Source: Pseudomonas lijiangensis | GTDB taxonomy: Bacteria > Pseudomonadota > Gammaproteobacteria > Pseudomonadales > Pseudomonadaceae | DNA length: 64,000 nucleotides | Reading direction: 5' to 3' | NCBI RefSeq assembly: GCF_018968705.1 | Contig: NZ_CP076668.1 | Span: 4,537,001 to 4,601,000 of the forward strand | Shown here: positions 23,798 to 33,808 of the stretch, piece after piece | Numbering within the stretch: the stretch's first letter is position 1 | Layout of the letters: the number at the start of each line of letters is the position of its first letter | Made by a program: the position numbers and the translations under genes | The notes under the pieces: model-generated | What the model was told of the DNA's origin: nothing | Database searches by the model: none | Seen by the model: the letters and a program-made list of their open reading frames with translations, nothing else

Positions 23798-25050
23798 GAC
23801 TGACTCACTTTGCGAAGGGTAGCTTGACGAAAAAGGGTTTCCAGACGCATCAGAAGGTTGCCCTTGGCGTAGTGCTGCTCATAATAGTTGCGCCCTGCAC
23901 GGCCCATGCTTTCGCGCTGGGTCTGACCGGCATCTGCAAGTGCTCGGGTAATCGCTGCCAGCCCCTGGGCATCACCGGAATCACAGGCGAAACCGGCACC
24001 TGACTCGTTGATCACCCGTGCAGCTTCACCATTGATCATTCCCAGTATGGGTCTTCCTGACGCCAGGTATGCCTGAACCTTGCCCGGAATGGTCTTTTCA
24101 AACACATCATTGGTCTTCAGCGACACCAGCAAGGCATCGGCCTGGGCAAACAGCCCTGGCATGGCTTCCAGTGGATGACGTCCCAGAAGGTGCACATTGT
24201 CCAGTTGTCTGGTCGCAATCTGCTCGGCAATCCACTCGCTCATGCGGCCATCCCCGACAATGACCCAGCGCACGGCATTACTGGCCCGCAGCGACTCGGC
24301 AGCATCCAGTACGGCAGGGAAATCCTGAGCCTCGCCCAGATTGCCGGCAAAGACGACCGTGAATACATTCGGGTCCGGCTTGATCAAATCACACATTGGC
24401 GGCGATGAAGATGAAAAATCGTCTTCAGCCCAGCTTGGAAAGTAAACCAGGCGATCATCGGTAATCGGTCGGGTGCAGTAGCGCCTGACGTTGTCCAGAA
24501 AACCGTGGGATTGCAGCAACAGATAATCGGTGCGGTTGTAGATCCACGACACGACCTTGCCGACCCATCCCAGCAGCAAAGGCTGTTTGAGCACACCGAC
24601 TGCACGCAGGGTTTCGGGCCACAGATCCAGTACCCATACAAACACCGGCGCACGCTTCAACCACCCGATCACCAGCGCCGGAATGGCGGCCATGACAGGC
24701 GAGACGGCATACACGAAGATCGTATCGAACTTGCGCCCACGCAGCTTGAAAGCACCCAGCGTCGAAGCGCTGATGAAGAACGACAGGTAGTTGAGCACCA
24801 GAGTCAGGCTGCGCTTGCCCCGTGGGACAAGCGGCACCCTGATGACTTCGGCACCGCAGTACTGACTGAATCCTTCAGGCTTCTCGCGGTAACTTTCGAA
24901 TACCTTGCCTTCAGGGTAATTCGGCAACCCCGTCAAGACGGTGACCTCATGCCCCTTTGCCGAAAGATCGCGGACCAGATCATTGATCCGCATGTTCTCC
25001 GGCCAAAAATACTGCGTTACGACAAGAACTTTTAACGCTTTTTCAGCCAT
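23794..25050 (-). CDS. Glycosyltransferase, WbuB/WbjE-like (candidate FucNAc transferase)
   Basis: A 418-residue GT-B (GT4) glycosyltransferase, predicted to add a sugar to the undecaprenyl-linked O-antigen repeat on the cytoplasmic face of the inner membrane. It opens with the acceptor-domain motif VLVVTQYFWPENMRINDLV and has the donor-side region VFAGNLGEAQDFPAVLDAA followed by FEKTIPGKVQAYLASGRPI, typical of GT4 enzymes. The WbuB/WbjE group acts with FnlABC-made UDP-L-FucNAc, and the three fnl-type genes immediately upstream fit that donor. I chose ATG 25050; a GTG at 25059 is also possible. Ends four bases inside the next gene. Confidence 0.8.
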   Translation of the reverse strand: MAEKALKVLVVTQYFWPENMRINDLVRDLSAKGHEVTVLTGLPNYPEGKVFESYREKPEGFSQYCGAEVIRVPLVPRGKRSLTLVLNYLSFFISASTLGAFKLRGRKFDTIFVYAVSPVMAAIPALVIGWLKRAPVFVWVLDLWPETLRAVGVLKQPLLLGWVGKVVSWIYNRTDYLLLQSHGFLDNVRRYCTRPITDDRLVYFPSWAEDDFSSSSPPMCDLIKPDPNVFTVVFAGNLGEAQDFPAVLDAAESLRASNAVRWVIVGDGRMSEWIAEQIATRQLDNVHLLGRHPLEAMPGLFAQADALLVSLKTNDVFEKTIPGKVQAYLASGRPILGMINGEAARVINESGAGFACDSGDAQGLAAITRALADAGQTQRESMGRAGRNYYEQHYAKGNLLMRLETLFRQATLRKVSQS

Positions 25051-25064
25051 TTCTACCACTCGGA

Positions 25065-26195
25065 TCAGTAACGCTTCCAGACAACGCGGTTCACGTAGTC
25101 GGTGTAACTGTGCAGGATACGCACGACCTTGTCCGAGACGTTGGGCATGCTGTAGTCGCCCACCAGACGCAGACTGCGCTCGTCACCACGAGACTGACTG
25201 TCGAGAATGTTCAAGCCCTGCAATACGCGCTCGGTTTCCAGCCCGACCATCATGGCCGCAGCTTCTTCCATGCCTTCAGGACGCTCATGAGCCTCACGCA
25301 GGTTCAATGCCGGGAAGTTCAGGATGGAAGCTTCTTCGTTGATCGTGCCGCTGTCGGACAGTACGGCTTTCGATTCGAGCTGGAGCTTGTTGTAATCCTT
25401 GAAGCCCAGTGGCTTGAGCAGGCGCACATTGGCATGGAAAGTCACACCCATGGCGTCAACCCGCTTCTGGGTACGCGGGTGGGTGGAGACGATCACCGGC
25501 AGGTCGAACTGCTCGGCCACGGTATTGAGCACGTCCACCAGCTTGAGGAAGTTCTTGTCCGAGTCGACGTTCTCTTCGCGGTGCGCACTGACCACGAAGA
25601 ACTTGCCAGGCTCAAGCCCCAGACGGGTGAGAACGTCCGAATTGTCGATACCTTCACGGTAATGTCCCAGCACTTCGAACATCGGGCTGCCGGTCTTGAT
25701 CACGCGATCCGCAGGCAGACCTTCGCGCAGCAGATAATCCCGGGCGATGGTGCTGTAAGTGAGGTTGATGTCGGCCGTATGGTCGACGATACGACGGTTG
25801 ATTTCTTCCGGAACCCGCATATCGAAGCAACGGTTGCCCGCTTCCATGTGGAATGTCGGGATCTTGCGACGCTTGGCTGGCAACACGGCCATGCAGCTGT
25901 TGGTATCACCCAGCACCAGCAGAGCTTCAGGCTGGATTTCAGCCAGCACGCGGTCGACAGCGATGATCACGTTACCGATGGTTTCTGCACCACTGGCACC
26001 GGCGGCATTCAGGAAGTGGTCCGGTTTGCGGATGCCCAGGTCCTGAAAGAAGATCTCGTTCAATTCGTAATCGTAGTTCTGGCCGGTGTGGACCAGAATG
26101 TGATCGCAATGCTCGTCCAGTGCAGCCATGACCCGCGACAGACGAATGATCTCAGGCCGCGTACCCACGACAGTTACAATTTTCAGCTTTTTCAT
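25065..26195 (-). CDS. fnlC: UDP-GlcNAc 2-epimerase family, FnlC/WbjD/CapG-type
   Basis: A 376-residue non-hydrolysing UDP-N-acetylglucosamine 2-epimerase. Conserved segments include VVGTRPEIIRLSRVMAAL, LVHTGQNYD, VLGDTNSC, HMEAGNRCFD, SAHREENVDS and VLSDSGTINEEA. Within a wbjB-wbjC-wbjD arrangement the product converts the UDP-6-deoxy-L-talose-type intermediate to UDP-N-acetyl-L-fucosamine. A ribosome site (AGGAT) precedes the ATG. Gene order and length match the P. aeruginosa O11 and Staphylococcus CapEFG sets; a general WecB-type epimerase is less likely because of the partners. Confidence 0.88.
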   Translation of the reverse strand: MKKLKIVTVVGTRPEIIRLSRVMAALDEHCDHILVHTGQNYDYELNEIFFQDLGIRKPDHFLNAAGASGAETIGNVIIAVDRVLAEIQPEALLVLGDTNSCMAVLPAKRRKIPTFHMEAGNRCFDMRVPEEINRRIVDHTADINLTYSTIARDYLLREGLPADRVIKTGSPMFEVLGHYREGIDNSDVLTRLGLEPGKFFVVSAHREENVDSDKNFLKLVDVLNTVAEQFDLPVIVSTHPRTQKRVDAMGVTFHANVRLLKPLGFKDYNKLQLESKAVLSDSGTINEEASILNFPALNLREAHERPEGMEEAAAMMVGLETERVLQGLNILDSQSRGDERSLRLVGDYSMPNVSDKVVRILHSYTDYVNRVVWKRY

Positions 26196-26218
26196 TTCAA
26201 TATCCTGTCAACAGCGGC

Positions 26219-27337
26219 TCAGGCTTCAGTACCGACGGGGCGCGCATAAGTGTCCGGGTGTTCCCGGTCAAAGATTTCATTGGCCCAGAGCATGACGATC
26301 ATCTCGTCCTCACCGACATTGGTGATGTCGTGGGTCCAGCCGGGTACGGTTTCAACGATCTGCGGTTGCTCACCGGTAGTGAACAGCTCATAGAATTCGC
26401 CGGAAACAATATGGCGGAAGCGGAAACAGGCCTTGCCCTTGATGACCAGAAACTTCTCGGTCTTGGAGTGGTGGTAGTGACCGCCACGGGTAATGCCCGG
26501 ATGCGCAGTGAAATAGGAAAATTGCCCGGAATCACGGGTCTTGAGCATTTCCACGAACACGCCACGCGGATCGCCATGCTTGGGCACTTCATAAGTGAAG
26601 CGGTCCGGTGGCAGGTAGCTCAGGTAAGTCGAGTACAAGGCTCGCACCAGACCCGTGCCGACCGGCTCGGTGATCATCGTCTGGCGACTGTCGCGGAACA
26701 CATGCAGTTGCTCGGCCAGTTCACCCACAGAGATCGCGTATTGCGGCTCGACATTCACAAAAGGCGTACCCGCCAGCTTGCCATCCATGACGGCCAGGAA
26801 ATGCCTGACCACGTCATCGATGTAAACCAGACTGATACGCGCCTGTGGATCGTTGATGCTGATCGGCAAGCCGCGGGAGACGTTGTGGCAGAACGTCGCG
26901 ACAGCCGAGTTATAGTTCGGCCGCGCCCATTTGCCGAAAACGTTCGGCAGGCGAAACAGGTGAACCGGCACGCCATGGCTGGCATTCAGAGCCAGGAGTG
27001 CGTCTTCGGCACCGCGCTTGCTGCTGCCATAGGCATTGTCCAGCTCGGCCTGGCTCGAAGAGGTGTACAGAATCGGCACCTGACGACCACTGCTCACAAT
27101 GGCATCGCACAGGGCACGAGTCAGATCGGTATTGCCTGTCTGGAACTCCTGCGGATCCTGTGGACGATTGACACCCGCCAGGTGAAAGATGAAATCCACC
27201 TGTGCAACCAGCGCTGGCAGGCTTTCCAGAGAGTCGTCACGGGTAAAGCGCAGAACCTGCACATCGGCCCGTTCCCCGAGATGGGAAACAAGATTCTGGC
27301 CAACGAAACCATTGGCGCCCGTAATCAGAACCTTCAT
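26219..27337 (-). CDS. fnlB: Bifunctional epimerase/reductase, FnlB/WbjC/CapF-type
   Basis: A 372-residue enzyme with two domains: an N-terminal SDR (KVLITGANGFVGQNLV; catalytic YGSSKRGAED) and a C-terminal cupin (about residues 245-370; GITRGGHYHHSKTEKFLVI). This fusion is diagnostic of CapF/WbjC, which epimerises and reduces the WbjB product during UDP-L-FucNAc synthesis. GGAGG lies seven bases before the ATG at 27337; the in-frame GTG six bases earlier is too close to it. The start directly follows the stop of the fnlA-type gene. Confidence 0.88.
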   Translation of the reverse strand: MKVLITGANGFVGQNLVSHLGERADVQVLRFTRDDSLESLPALVAQVDFIFHLAGVNRPQDPQEFQTGNTDLTRALCDAIVSSGRQVPILYTSSSQAELDNAYGSSKRGAEDALLALNASHGVPVHLFRLPNVFGKWARPNYNSAVATFCHNVSRGLPISINDPQARISLVYIDDVVRHFLAVMDGKLAGTPFVNVEPQYAISVGELAEQLHVFRDSRQTMITEPVGTGLVRALYSTYLSYLPPDRFTYEVPKHGDPRGVFVEMLKTRDSGQFSYFTAHPGITRGGHYHHSKTEKFLVIKGKACFRFRHIVSGEFYELFTTGEQPQIVETVPGWTHDITNVGEDEMIVMLWANEIFDREHPDTYARPVGTEA

Positions 27338-27339
27338 CT

Positions 27340-28374
27340 TCACTCCTCCGGCGTAGCGTGCTCGCCACGCTGGATGGCGCGCATGAAGTCCAGTTTGAGC
27401 AACAGACGCTGCATGCCTTCAACATCCAGGCGCTCGGTATTGTGCGAGTTGTAGTCTTCGGTGCGGGAAATCCTGGTTTCGCCCTGTTCGACGAACTTGG
27501 CGTAGTTGAGGTCGCGCAAGTCTGGCGGAATGCGGAAATAGTCGCCCTTGTCTTCGGCGCAGGCCATTTCTTCACGGCTCAGCAGCGCTTCATACAGTTT
27601 TTCGCCATGGCGTGTGCCGATCACCTGAATCGGGTGATCAGGCTTGCCAACCAGTGCAGTCAGCGCCTTGGCCAGGACTTCGACGGTCGCTGCCGGAGCC
27701 TTCTGCACGAACAGATCACCGTTGTTGCCATGCTCGAACGCATAGAGCACCAGGTCGACAGCGTCGCCCAGGGTCATCATGAAGCGGGTCATGTTCGGGT
27801 CGGTCAGGGTCAGCTCTTTACCGGCACGAATCTGATCGATGAACAGAGGAATCACGGATCCGCGCGAAGCCATGACGTTGCCATAGCGGGTACCGCAGAT
27901 GACGGTCTTGTTGTCGTCGACATTGCGCGACTTGGCGACCATGACCTTTTCCATCATCGCCTTGGAAATACCCATGGCGTTGATTGGATAGACGGCCTTG
28001 TCGGTGCTGAGGCAGACAACGCGACGGACTTCGTTCTGGATAGCCGCTTCCAGCAGGTTTTCGGTACCGATGACGTTGGTCTTGACCGCTTCCATCGGGT
28101 GGAATTCGCAGGACGGAACCTGTTTCAGGGCTGCGGCGTGGAAAATGTAATCGACCCCGCGGGTGGCATTGAGCACGCTCTGGTAATCACGCACATCGCC
28201 AATATAGAACTTCAGCTTGCTATTGGCATAGCGCTTGCGCATGTCGTCCTGTTTCTTCTCGTCACGACTGAAAATACGGATTTCCGCAATATCACTGTCG
28301 AGGAAGCGCTTGAGGACAGCGTTGCCAAAAGAACCGGTACCGCCAGAGATGAGAAGTTTTTTTCCGCTAAACAT
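27340..28374 (-). CDS. fnlA: UDP-GlcNAc 4,6-dehydratase/5-epimerase, FnlA/WbjB/CapE-type
   Basis: A 344-residue SDR enzyme starting the UDP-L-FucNAc branch. The NAD site is LLISGGTGSFGNAVLKRFL, and the active-site stretch STDKAVYPINAMGISKAMME has Met replacing Tyr, as in CapE and WbjB. AAALKQVPSCEFHP is family-typical. It is the first gene of the six-gene sugar cluster, preceded by an AT-rich gap of about 750 bases that must contain the promoter. The enzymes FnlABC together would supply UDP-L-FucNAc to the glycosyltransferase two genes downstream. Confidence 0.9.
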   Translation of the reverse strand: MFSGKKLLISGGTGSFGNAVLKRFLDSDIAEIRIFSRDEKKQDDMRKRYANSKLKFYIGDVRDYQSVLNATRGVDYIFHAAALKQVPSCEFHPMEAVKTNVIGTENLLEAAIQNEVRRVVCLSTDKAVYPINAMGISKAMMEKVMVAKSRNVDDNKTVICGTRYGNVMASRGSVIPLFIDQIRAGKELTLTDPNMTRFMMTLGDAVDLVLYAFEHGNNGDLFVQKAPAATVEVLAKALTALVGKPDHPIQVIGTRHGEKLYEALLSREEMACAEDKGDYFRIPPDLRDLNYAKFVEQGETRISRTEDYNSHNTERLDVEGMQRLLLKLDFMRAIQRGEHATPEE

Positions 28375-29120
28375 AATAATTCCTGAAAATGAGGCAGGCT
28401 GTCCTGGGATTAACGAGACTTCAAGGTCAAAAAAACCAATTTGTCTTACTGCTGAGCGCCGGGATAACTGATCGATAAAGCCCGATCAACGCCCTGAAAA
28501 CAAAAAAGCCGCCCGCAGCAACGCCTGCTACGTCCACGCTGCGACCATCCTGTGCATATTGTCCAACGAACCGTCGTCGAGAGTCGTGAGCCAGATACTG
28601 TGCTCGCGGCCGCTCGCAACCGACTGGCTGCGGCTTGCAAGGCAGCCGCCATCTGCGGTCGATTAAACCGTAAATGGACTGCCATACAAAAAACCTTGGC
28701 GATTGTGCCACTTCCCTATCGAAATGCCACCTCATTCTAGACTTTACGCCGCCTGCAATCCCCTTCTTTTGCCGTACACGCATTCAAGGCAGATCCAACT
28801 CACCCTGTATTGGCTGATAAAGCAGGCTCAAGGAACATCAGAATCCCCTGTCAGCGACACTGGAATGACACAAAACAATTACGCTCTCGACGACTGCAAT
28901 CTACTCGTAACTCCATGTTTTATATCGGGAGCCTGAATACGCTATCCAGAACAGGAACAAAACCAGCAATGTGCGATGAATGCTGTATGAATTTTCCGAA
29001 GCTCACAAAACTTCCCACTTTGCCGACCCTAACGCCAATTGCCAGGCAGCACAGTTCTTCATCGTGCCCACACATCAATGCGTTATGCTCCAGCATCGTC
29101 ACGCAAAACCGGAACTTGCC
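28375..29120. other. Long AT-richer intergenic region between fnlA and the chagasin gene
   Basis: About 745 bases with no frame I can support. It must contain the divergent promoters for the O-antigen sugar cluster and the chagasin gene. A GC-rich stretch near 28500-28530 is followed on the minus strand by a TTTTTTG run, which could be a weak terminator, and GGCTGC/GCAGCC arms occur near 28620-28650. No JUMPstart/ops (GGCGGTAG) element was found on the minus strand. The composition suggests a scar of the event that placed the sugar cluster here. Confidence 0.4.
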
Positions 29121-29513
29121 ATGACCCACACCCGTCTCCTCGCCCCCTTGGGCCTTGCCCTGCTGACCGCCTGCGCGCAAACACCGAAGACCATCGTTTC
29201 TGTGGAAGCCCAGAGCGACTGTCCGCTGACACTCAAGAGTGGACAAACCCTGATACTCACTCTGCCCAGCAACCCCACCACCGGCTTTCGCTGGCTGATC
29301 CAGAATCCGGCACAGAGCGTGCTGCGCAGCCTGGGCCCCGAGGTTTATAAAAACTCGCAAAACACGGAAATGGTGGGCAGTGGCGGGCAATCGGTATGGC
29401 GTTACAAGGCGACCGATGCTGGCACGGGACAACTGGTGATGATCTACCAACAGCCCTGGACACCGGAAGCGGCTCCCGAACAGACTTTCGAGTGTGCAAT
29501 CACCGTGAACTGA
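29121..29513 (+). CDS. icp: Chagasin-family cysteine-protease inhibitor lipoprotein (Icp/Cip1-like)
   Basis: A 130-residue protein with a lipoprotein signal (lipobox LLTAC) and a chagasin fold. All three inhibitor loops are visible: NPTTGFRW (NPTTGY/F loop), [11 protein letters not shown] (GxGG loop) and QQPWTP (RPW-type loop). Chagasins block papain-like cysteine proteases; in P. syringae a chagasin-like protein (Cip1) inhibits tomato defence proteases. The start at 29121 gives the proper signal; the frame is open further upstream from 28980 without support. It maps where PAO1 has its icp gene, next to the Lon paralogue, except that the sugar cluster now separates the two. Confidence 0.85.
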   Translation: MTHTRLLAPLGLALLTACAQTPKTIVSVEAQSDCPLTLKSGQTLILTLPSNPTTGFRWLIQNPAQSVLRSLGPEVYKNSQNTEMVGSGGQSVWRYKATDAGTGQLVMIYQQPWTPEAAPEQTFECAITVN

Positions 29514-29613
29514 GGCGTTTTGCGCGCTCTGTCAGACAACACGCTCTGCCTCATGCATCCCGGCGACAACTTGGCTAGAATGCCCGCCTTTCAAAGCCTT
29601 CGCCGGAACCGCC

Positions 29614-30357
29614 GTGAGCAAAGAACCCGACCGCATTTTCGCCCAGCCATTGGCTCAGGTGCCTGACTTCGCCTTCAACGAGGATGTGGTGCGGGTCTTT
29701 CCGGACATGATCAAGCGCTCGGTCCCCGGCTACCCGACGATTGTCGAGAACCTGGGTGTGCTCGCCGCACAGTTCGCCAGACCCGACACGGTTCTGTATG
29801 ACCTGGGCAGCTCCCTCGGCGCCGTGACTCAAGCCCTGCGCCGCCATGTGCGCAGCGAAGGCTGCAAGGTCATCGCCGTGGACAATTCGGCCGCGATGGT
29901 CGAGCGCTGCCGTGAATACCTCAATGCGCAGAACTCGATGTTTCAGGAGTTGCTGCCAGTGGAAGTGATCGAGGGCGACATTCTGGCGTTGCAGTTCCAG
30001 CCCTCTTCGGTGGTGGCCTTGAACTTCACCCTGCAATTCATTGCCCCGCAGCAGCGACTCGCGCTGCTGACCCGCATTCGTCAGGCACTGGTGCCTGGTG
30101 GCGCCTTGATCCTCTCGGAAAAGCTGCGTTTCAGCGACGAGCAGGAGCATGCCCTGCTGACCGACCTGCATATCGCATTCAAGCGCGCCAACGGCTACAG
30201 CGATCTGGAAATAGCCCAGAAGCGCAGCGCCATCGAAAACGTCATGAAACCCGACAGCCTCGAAGAACACCGCCAACGCCTGTTGGCCGCCGGTTTTTCA
30301 AAGGTCGTCCCATGGTTCCAATGCCTTAACTTTGCCTCGTTGATTGCCCTGCCATGA
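29614..30357 (+). CDS. cmoA: Carboxy-S-adenosyl-L-methionine synthase CmoA
   Basis: A 247-residue SAM-dependent enzyme that converts SAM and prephenate to carboxy-SAM, the donor for cmo5U34 modification in tRNA wobble positions. Translation begins at a GTG. The motif I region [16 protein letters not shown] and the conserved [21 protein letters not shown] opening identify Cmo[33 protein letters not shown] is also family-typical. The stop overlaps the cmoB start by four bases, so the two successive enzymes are translationally coupled. Confidence 0.95.
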   Translation: MSKEPDRIFAQPLAQVPDFAFNEDVVRVFPDMIKRSVPGYPTIVENLGVLAAQFARPDTVLYDLGSSLGAVTQALRRHVRSEGCKVIAVDNSAAMVERCREYLNAQNSMFQELLPVEVIEGDILALQFQPSSVVALNFTLQFIAPQQRLALLTRIRQALVPGGALILSEKLRFSDEQEHALLTDLHIAFKRANGYSDLEIAQKRSAIENVMKPDSLEEHRQRLLAAGFSKVVPWFQCLNFASLIALP

Positions 30358-31313
30358 TTGATCTCGCTCCACTTGTCCGCCGCCTTGCAGGCACGCCACT
30401 CGCTGAATGGGCCAACGGCCTGCAGGCACAACTCGACACCAAGATGGCCAAGGGGCACGGCGACCTGCAACGCTGGCAAAGTGCGCTGGATGCCTTGCCC
30501 CCGCTGACAGCGGAACGTGTCGAGCTGGCCGACAGCTTTACCCTGGAAGTCGAGTGTGACGACGAAACCCGCTCCCGGCTGCGTCAGGCCCTGATGGGCC
30601 TGTCACCTTGGCGCAAGGGGCCGTTCGATGTATTCGGCGTGCATATCGATACCGAATGGCGCTCGGACTGGAAATGGTCCCGCGTCTCGCCGCACCTGGA
30701 TCTCAAAGGCAAACGCATCCTGGATGTAGGCTGCGGCAACGGCTATTACCAGTGGCGCATGCTGGGTGCAGGAGCCGAGAGCGTGATTGGTGTGGACCCG
30801 AACTGGCTGTTCTTCTGCCAGTTCCAGGCCATGCAGCGCTACCTGCCGGACCTGCCCGCCTGGCACTTGCCGTTTGCCCTGGAAGATCTGCCTGCCAATC
30901 TTGAAGGCTTCGATACCGTGTTCTCCATGGGCGTGCTGTATCACCGCAAATCGCCTGTCGACCATTTGCTGGCCTTGAAAGACTGCCTGGTCAAAGGCGG
31001 TGAGCTGGTCATGGAAACCCTGGTGGTGCCGGGTGATGCACAGCAAGTGCTGGTCCCGGAAGATCGCTATGCACAGATGCGCAATGTATGGTTCCTGCCG
31101 TCAGTAGCGGCACTGGTACTGTGGCTGCGGCGCGCCGGATTCGTCGATGTACGTTGCGTGGATGTCAGCACCACCACCGTGCAGGAACAACGCAGCACCG
31201 AATGGATGCGCTATCAGTCGCTGGGCGACTTCCTCGACCCCGAGGACCACAGCCGCACCGTGGAAGGCCTGCCTGCACCGATGCGTGCCGTGATTGTCGG
31301 GCGCAAGCCTTGA
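30354..31313 (+). CDS. cmoB: tRNA U34 carboxymethyltransferase CmoB
   Basis: A 319-residue methyltransferase-fold enzyme that transfers the carboxymethyl group from carboxy-SAM to 5-hydroxyuridine 34 of several tRNAs. Hallmarks are [20 protein letters not shown], the SAM-site motif [30 protein letters not shown] and the [10 protein letters not shown] segment. Length is normal. It is coupled to cmoA and ends at a REP-like stem-loop shared with the convergent pdxJ gene. Confidence 0.95.
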   Translation: MIDLAPLVRRLAGTPLAEWANGLQAQLDTKMAKGHGDLQRWQSALDALPPLTAERVELADSFTLEVECDDETRSRLRQALMGLSPWRKGPFDVFGVHIDTEWRSDWKWSRVSPHLDLKGKRILDVGCGNGYYQWRMLGAGAESVIGVDPNWLFFCQFQAMQRYLPDLPAWHLPFALEDLPANLEGFDTVFSMGVLYHRKSPVDHLLALKDCLVKGGELVMETLVVPGDAQQVLVPEDRYAQMRNVWFLPSVAALVLWLRRAGFVDVRCVDVSTTTVQEQRSTEWMRYQSLGDFLDPEDHSRTVEGLPAPMRAVIVGRKP

Positions 31314-31318
31314 GTCTT

Positions 31319-31354
31319 CGCGGATGAATCCCGCCAGGAGAGAATTCATCCGCG
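31319..31354. repeat. REP-like stem-loop between cmoB and pdxJ
   Basis: CGCGGATGAAT pairs perfectly with ATTCATCCGCG (11 bp, 14-base loop) between two convergent genes. The arm is the same TTCGCGGATGAAT core found in the doublet inside the carboxylase gene at 62824, so this is a member of the same REP family, probably serving as a bidirectional terminator. Confidence 0.7.
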
Positions 31355-31365
31355 CAGGACGGTGA

Positions 31366-32106
31366 TTATTTCGCTGCTGCCACGATCAACGCCTTCATTT
31401 CTGCCACGGCAGCCTTGAAGCCTACGAACAAGGCATGCGCCACCAGCGCATGACCGATGTTCAGCTCATTGATACCTTTGATCGCTGCCACCGCTTCGAC
31501 GTTGTGGTAATGCAGGCCGTGACCGGCATTGACGATCAACCCCTGAGCCACCCCGAACGCCACACCATCGGCAATGCGCTTGAGCTCTTCTGCGACTTCA
31601 GCTGGCGTCTGCGCGTCGGCGTAGCGGCCAGTATGCAGTTCGATGGCCGGAGCACCGACGCGCCTGGAAGCGGCGATCTGCTGTTCGTCGGCATCGATGA
31701 ACAGCGAGACTTCGCAGCCGATCTTCGACAGCCGCTCCACCGCCGCCTTGATACGCTCTTCCTGACCGGCGACATCCAGGCCACCCTCGGTGGTGAGTTC
31801 CTGACGGGTTTCCGGGACCAGGCATACATGGGCCGGACGAATGCGCTCGGCAAAAGCGAGCATTTCTTCGGTCACGCCCATCTCGAAATTCATGCGTGTC
31901 TGCAGCACGTCCTTGAGCAGCAGGACGTCGCGCTCCTGGATGTGACGACGGTCTTCACGCAAATGCACGGTGATGCCATCCGCGCCCGCCTCTTCGGCAT
32001 CCAGCGCGGCTTTCACCGGATCCGGATAACGTGTACCGCGAGCCTGACGCAAGGTGGCAACGTGGTCGATGTTAACGCCAAGAAGGATGCGAGTGCTTTG
32101 GGTCAC
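31366..32106 (-). CDS. pdxJ: Pyridoxine 5'-phosphate synthase PdxJ
   Basis: A 246-residue TIM-barrel enzyme that condenses deoxyxylulose 5-phosphate with aminoacetone phosphate to make pyridoxine 5'-phosphate. The GTG at 32106 is the start: AGGAG lies seven bases upstream and the protein then opens with the conserved [45 protein letters not shown] and [10 protein letters not shown] complete the family signature. A longer ATG frame from 32160 overlaps recO and is unlikely. It is the last gene of the lepA-lepB-rnc-era-recO-pdxJ series. Confidence 0.95.
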   Translation of the reverse strand: MTQSTRILLGVNIDHVATLRQARGTRYPDPVKAALDAEEAGADGITVHLREDRRHIQERDVLLLKDVLQTRMNFEMGVTEEMLAFAERIRPAHVCLVPETRQELTTEGGLDVAGQEERIKAAVERLSKIGCEVSLFIDADEQQIAASRRVGAPAIELHTGRYADAQTPAEVAEELKRIADGVAFGVAQGLIVNAGHGLHYHNVEAVAAIKGINELNIGHALVAHALFVGFKAAVAEMKALIVAAAK

Positions 32107-32156
32107 GGGTGTCTCCTGAAATTTGATCGAAGCAGGCCGCAGAGCATAAAGCCTGT

Positions 32157-32840
32157 TCACGGCTTGCGAAACAGTTCACGGCTCACTAATGGACGTCCGC
32201 CCAGATGCACGGCCAGTGCCTGACGCATCAGACGCTTGGCGGCAGACAGCGCACCCGGAGCACTCCAGTCGGCCTCGGCCATGGCCAGTAGCTCAACGCC
32301 TTGAAACAGTCCGGGCTGCAACAGATAGACCCGCTCAAGCCCTGCATCCACTTGCAGGCGATACAAACCATCGGCAGCAAGCGGCTCGCCATTGATATCC
32401 ACGTCCAGCGCAAAGCCATAGCCCAGATCGTCCAGCAGTCGCCATTCGAATGAACGCAACAGAGGCTCAAGAGGACGACCTTGCGCCAAGGCTGTCAGGG
32501 TCGCGGCATAGTGGTCGAAGACGGCGGGATGAGGATCTTCCGATGGCAACAGGCGAATCAGCAGTTCGTTGAGGTACATGCCACTGAACAAGGCCTCGCC
32601 GGATAACCAGATGGCAACGCCGACACCTTCCATGCGCCCGACATTCTTGAGCTCGCCACGCCCGCGAAACTCTGCCTCAAGAGGCACGAAAGGACGCGCC
32701 AGCGTACCGGCCTTGCCGCGAGCATTACGCAGCACAGCGCGCAAACGGCCTTGAGGTGTGAGGAAATCGACCAGAGCGCTGTTTTCGCGATAGGCCCGGC
32801 TGTGAAGCACATAAGCAGGTTGGCCGGTTGGCGTGCTCAT
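32157..32840 (-). CDS. recO: DNA repair and recombination mediator RecO
   Basis: A 227-residue protein of the RecFOR pathway that helps load RecA on SSB-coated gaps. The N-terminal OB fold begins [20 protein letters not shown], and [16 protein letters not shown] starts the helical C-terminal domain. Like other pseudomonad RecO proteins it lacks an obvious four-Cys zinc site. I chose ATG 32840; an in-frame TTG at 32855 is a possible alternative because neither has a strong ribosome site. It lies between era and pdxJ. Confidence 0.92.
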   Translation of the reverse strand: MSTPTGQPAYVLHSRAYRENSALVDFLTPQGRLRAVLRNARGKAGTLARPFVPLEAEFRGRGELKNVGRMEGVGVAIWLSGEALFSGMYLNELLIRLLPSEDPHPAVFDHYAATLTALAQGRPLEPLLRSFEWRLLDDLGYGFALDVDINGEPLAADGLYRLQVDAGLERVYLLQPGLFQGVELLAMAEADWSAPGALSAAKRLMRQALAVHLGGRPLVSRELFRKP

Positions 32841-32905
32841 CGGGGTGGCTCGCAAGAAAGGAGATTCACCCGGTCACGAAGATTCATGACCGGATGACAG
32901 GACAC

Positions 32906-33808
32906 TTACAGGTCGCCGTAGCCCAATGAACGCAAGGCGCGCTCATCATCGGACCAGCCGCCTTTGACCTTGACCCACAGGTTGAGCATGACCTTGGAAT
33001 CGAACAGCAGCTCCATGTCGCGACGGGCATCGCTGCCGATGCGCTTGATCCGCTCACCCTTGTCGCCAATGATGATTTTCTTCTGGCCGTCACGCTCGAC
33101 AAGAATCAGGGCATGGATATGCAAGGTACGTCCCTGCTGCTTGAACTCTTCGATTTCGACGGTGATCTGGTACGGAAGCTCGGCACCCAACTGGCGCATG
33201 ATTTTCTCGCGAACCAGCTCCGCAGCCAGGAAGCGGCTGCTGCGGTCGGTGATCTGGTCTTCCGGGAAGAAGTGATCGTTTTCCGGCAGGTGGGAAGCGA
33301 TCAGGCCTTCCAGCGCATCGAGGTTGTGCCCGTGCTGCGCAGAAATCGGCACGATGGACGCATTGGGCAACTGGCCTTGCAGCCATTCCAGATGCGGCAT
33401 CAGCTCGCCCTTGTCTTCGATGCGATCGGTCTTGTTGATCGCCAGGATGACAGGGCCCTGCACATACTGGACACGTTCCAGAACCATCTGGTCCTCGTCG
33501 GTCCAGCGGGTACGGTCAACCACGAAGATCACGACATCGACGTCTTTCAAGGCAGCCGAAGCGGTCTTGTTCATGTAGCGGTTGAGCGCTTTTTCGCTGT
33601 TCTTGTGCATGCCTGGGGTATCGACATAGATCGCCTGCACGGCGCCTTCGGTCTTGATACCCAGCATGTTGTGACGAGTGGTCTGAGGCTTGCGCGAGGT
33701 GATCGCCAGCTTCTGGCCAAGAATATGGTTGAGCAGCGTGGACTTGCCTACGTTGGGGCGGCCGACGATGGCAACATAGCCACAGCGAGTTGCAGTTGTA
33801 TCAGTCAT
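32906..33808 (-). CDS. era: GTPase Era
   Basis: A 300-residue GTPase that binds the 3' end of 16S rRNA and assists 30S assembly. G motifs are GRPNVGKST (G1), DTPGMH (G3) and NKTD (G4); the C-terminal KH domain contains [14 protein letters not shown]. The ATG at 33808 follows GGAGAACGGTC and lies within the last codons of rnc (8-base overlap); an upstream in-frame ATG at 33832 is not supported. Together with rnc it forms the common rnc-era pair. Confidence 0.95.
   Translation of the reverse strand: MTDTTATRCGYVAIVGRPNVGKSTLLNHILGQKLAITSRKPQTTRHNMLGIKTEGAVQAIYVDTPGMHKNSEKALNRYMNKTASAALKDVDVVIFVVDRTRWTDEDQMVLERVQYVQGPVILAINKTDRIEDKGELMPHLEWLQGQLPNASIVPISAQHGHNLDALEGLIASHLPENDHFFPEDQITDRSSRFLAAELVREKIMRQLGAELPYQITVEIEEFKQQGRTLHIHALILVERDGQKKIIIGDKGERIKRIGSDARRDMELLFDSKVMLNLWVKVKGGWSDDERALRSLGYGDL

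Noticed and set aside
28427..28783. 118-codon minus-strand frame in the fnlA-icp gap
   Set aside because: Arg-rich, no recognised family, no ribosome binding site; treated as non-coding.
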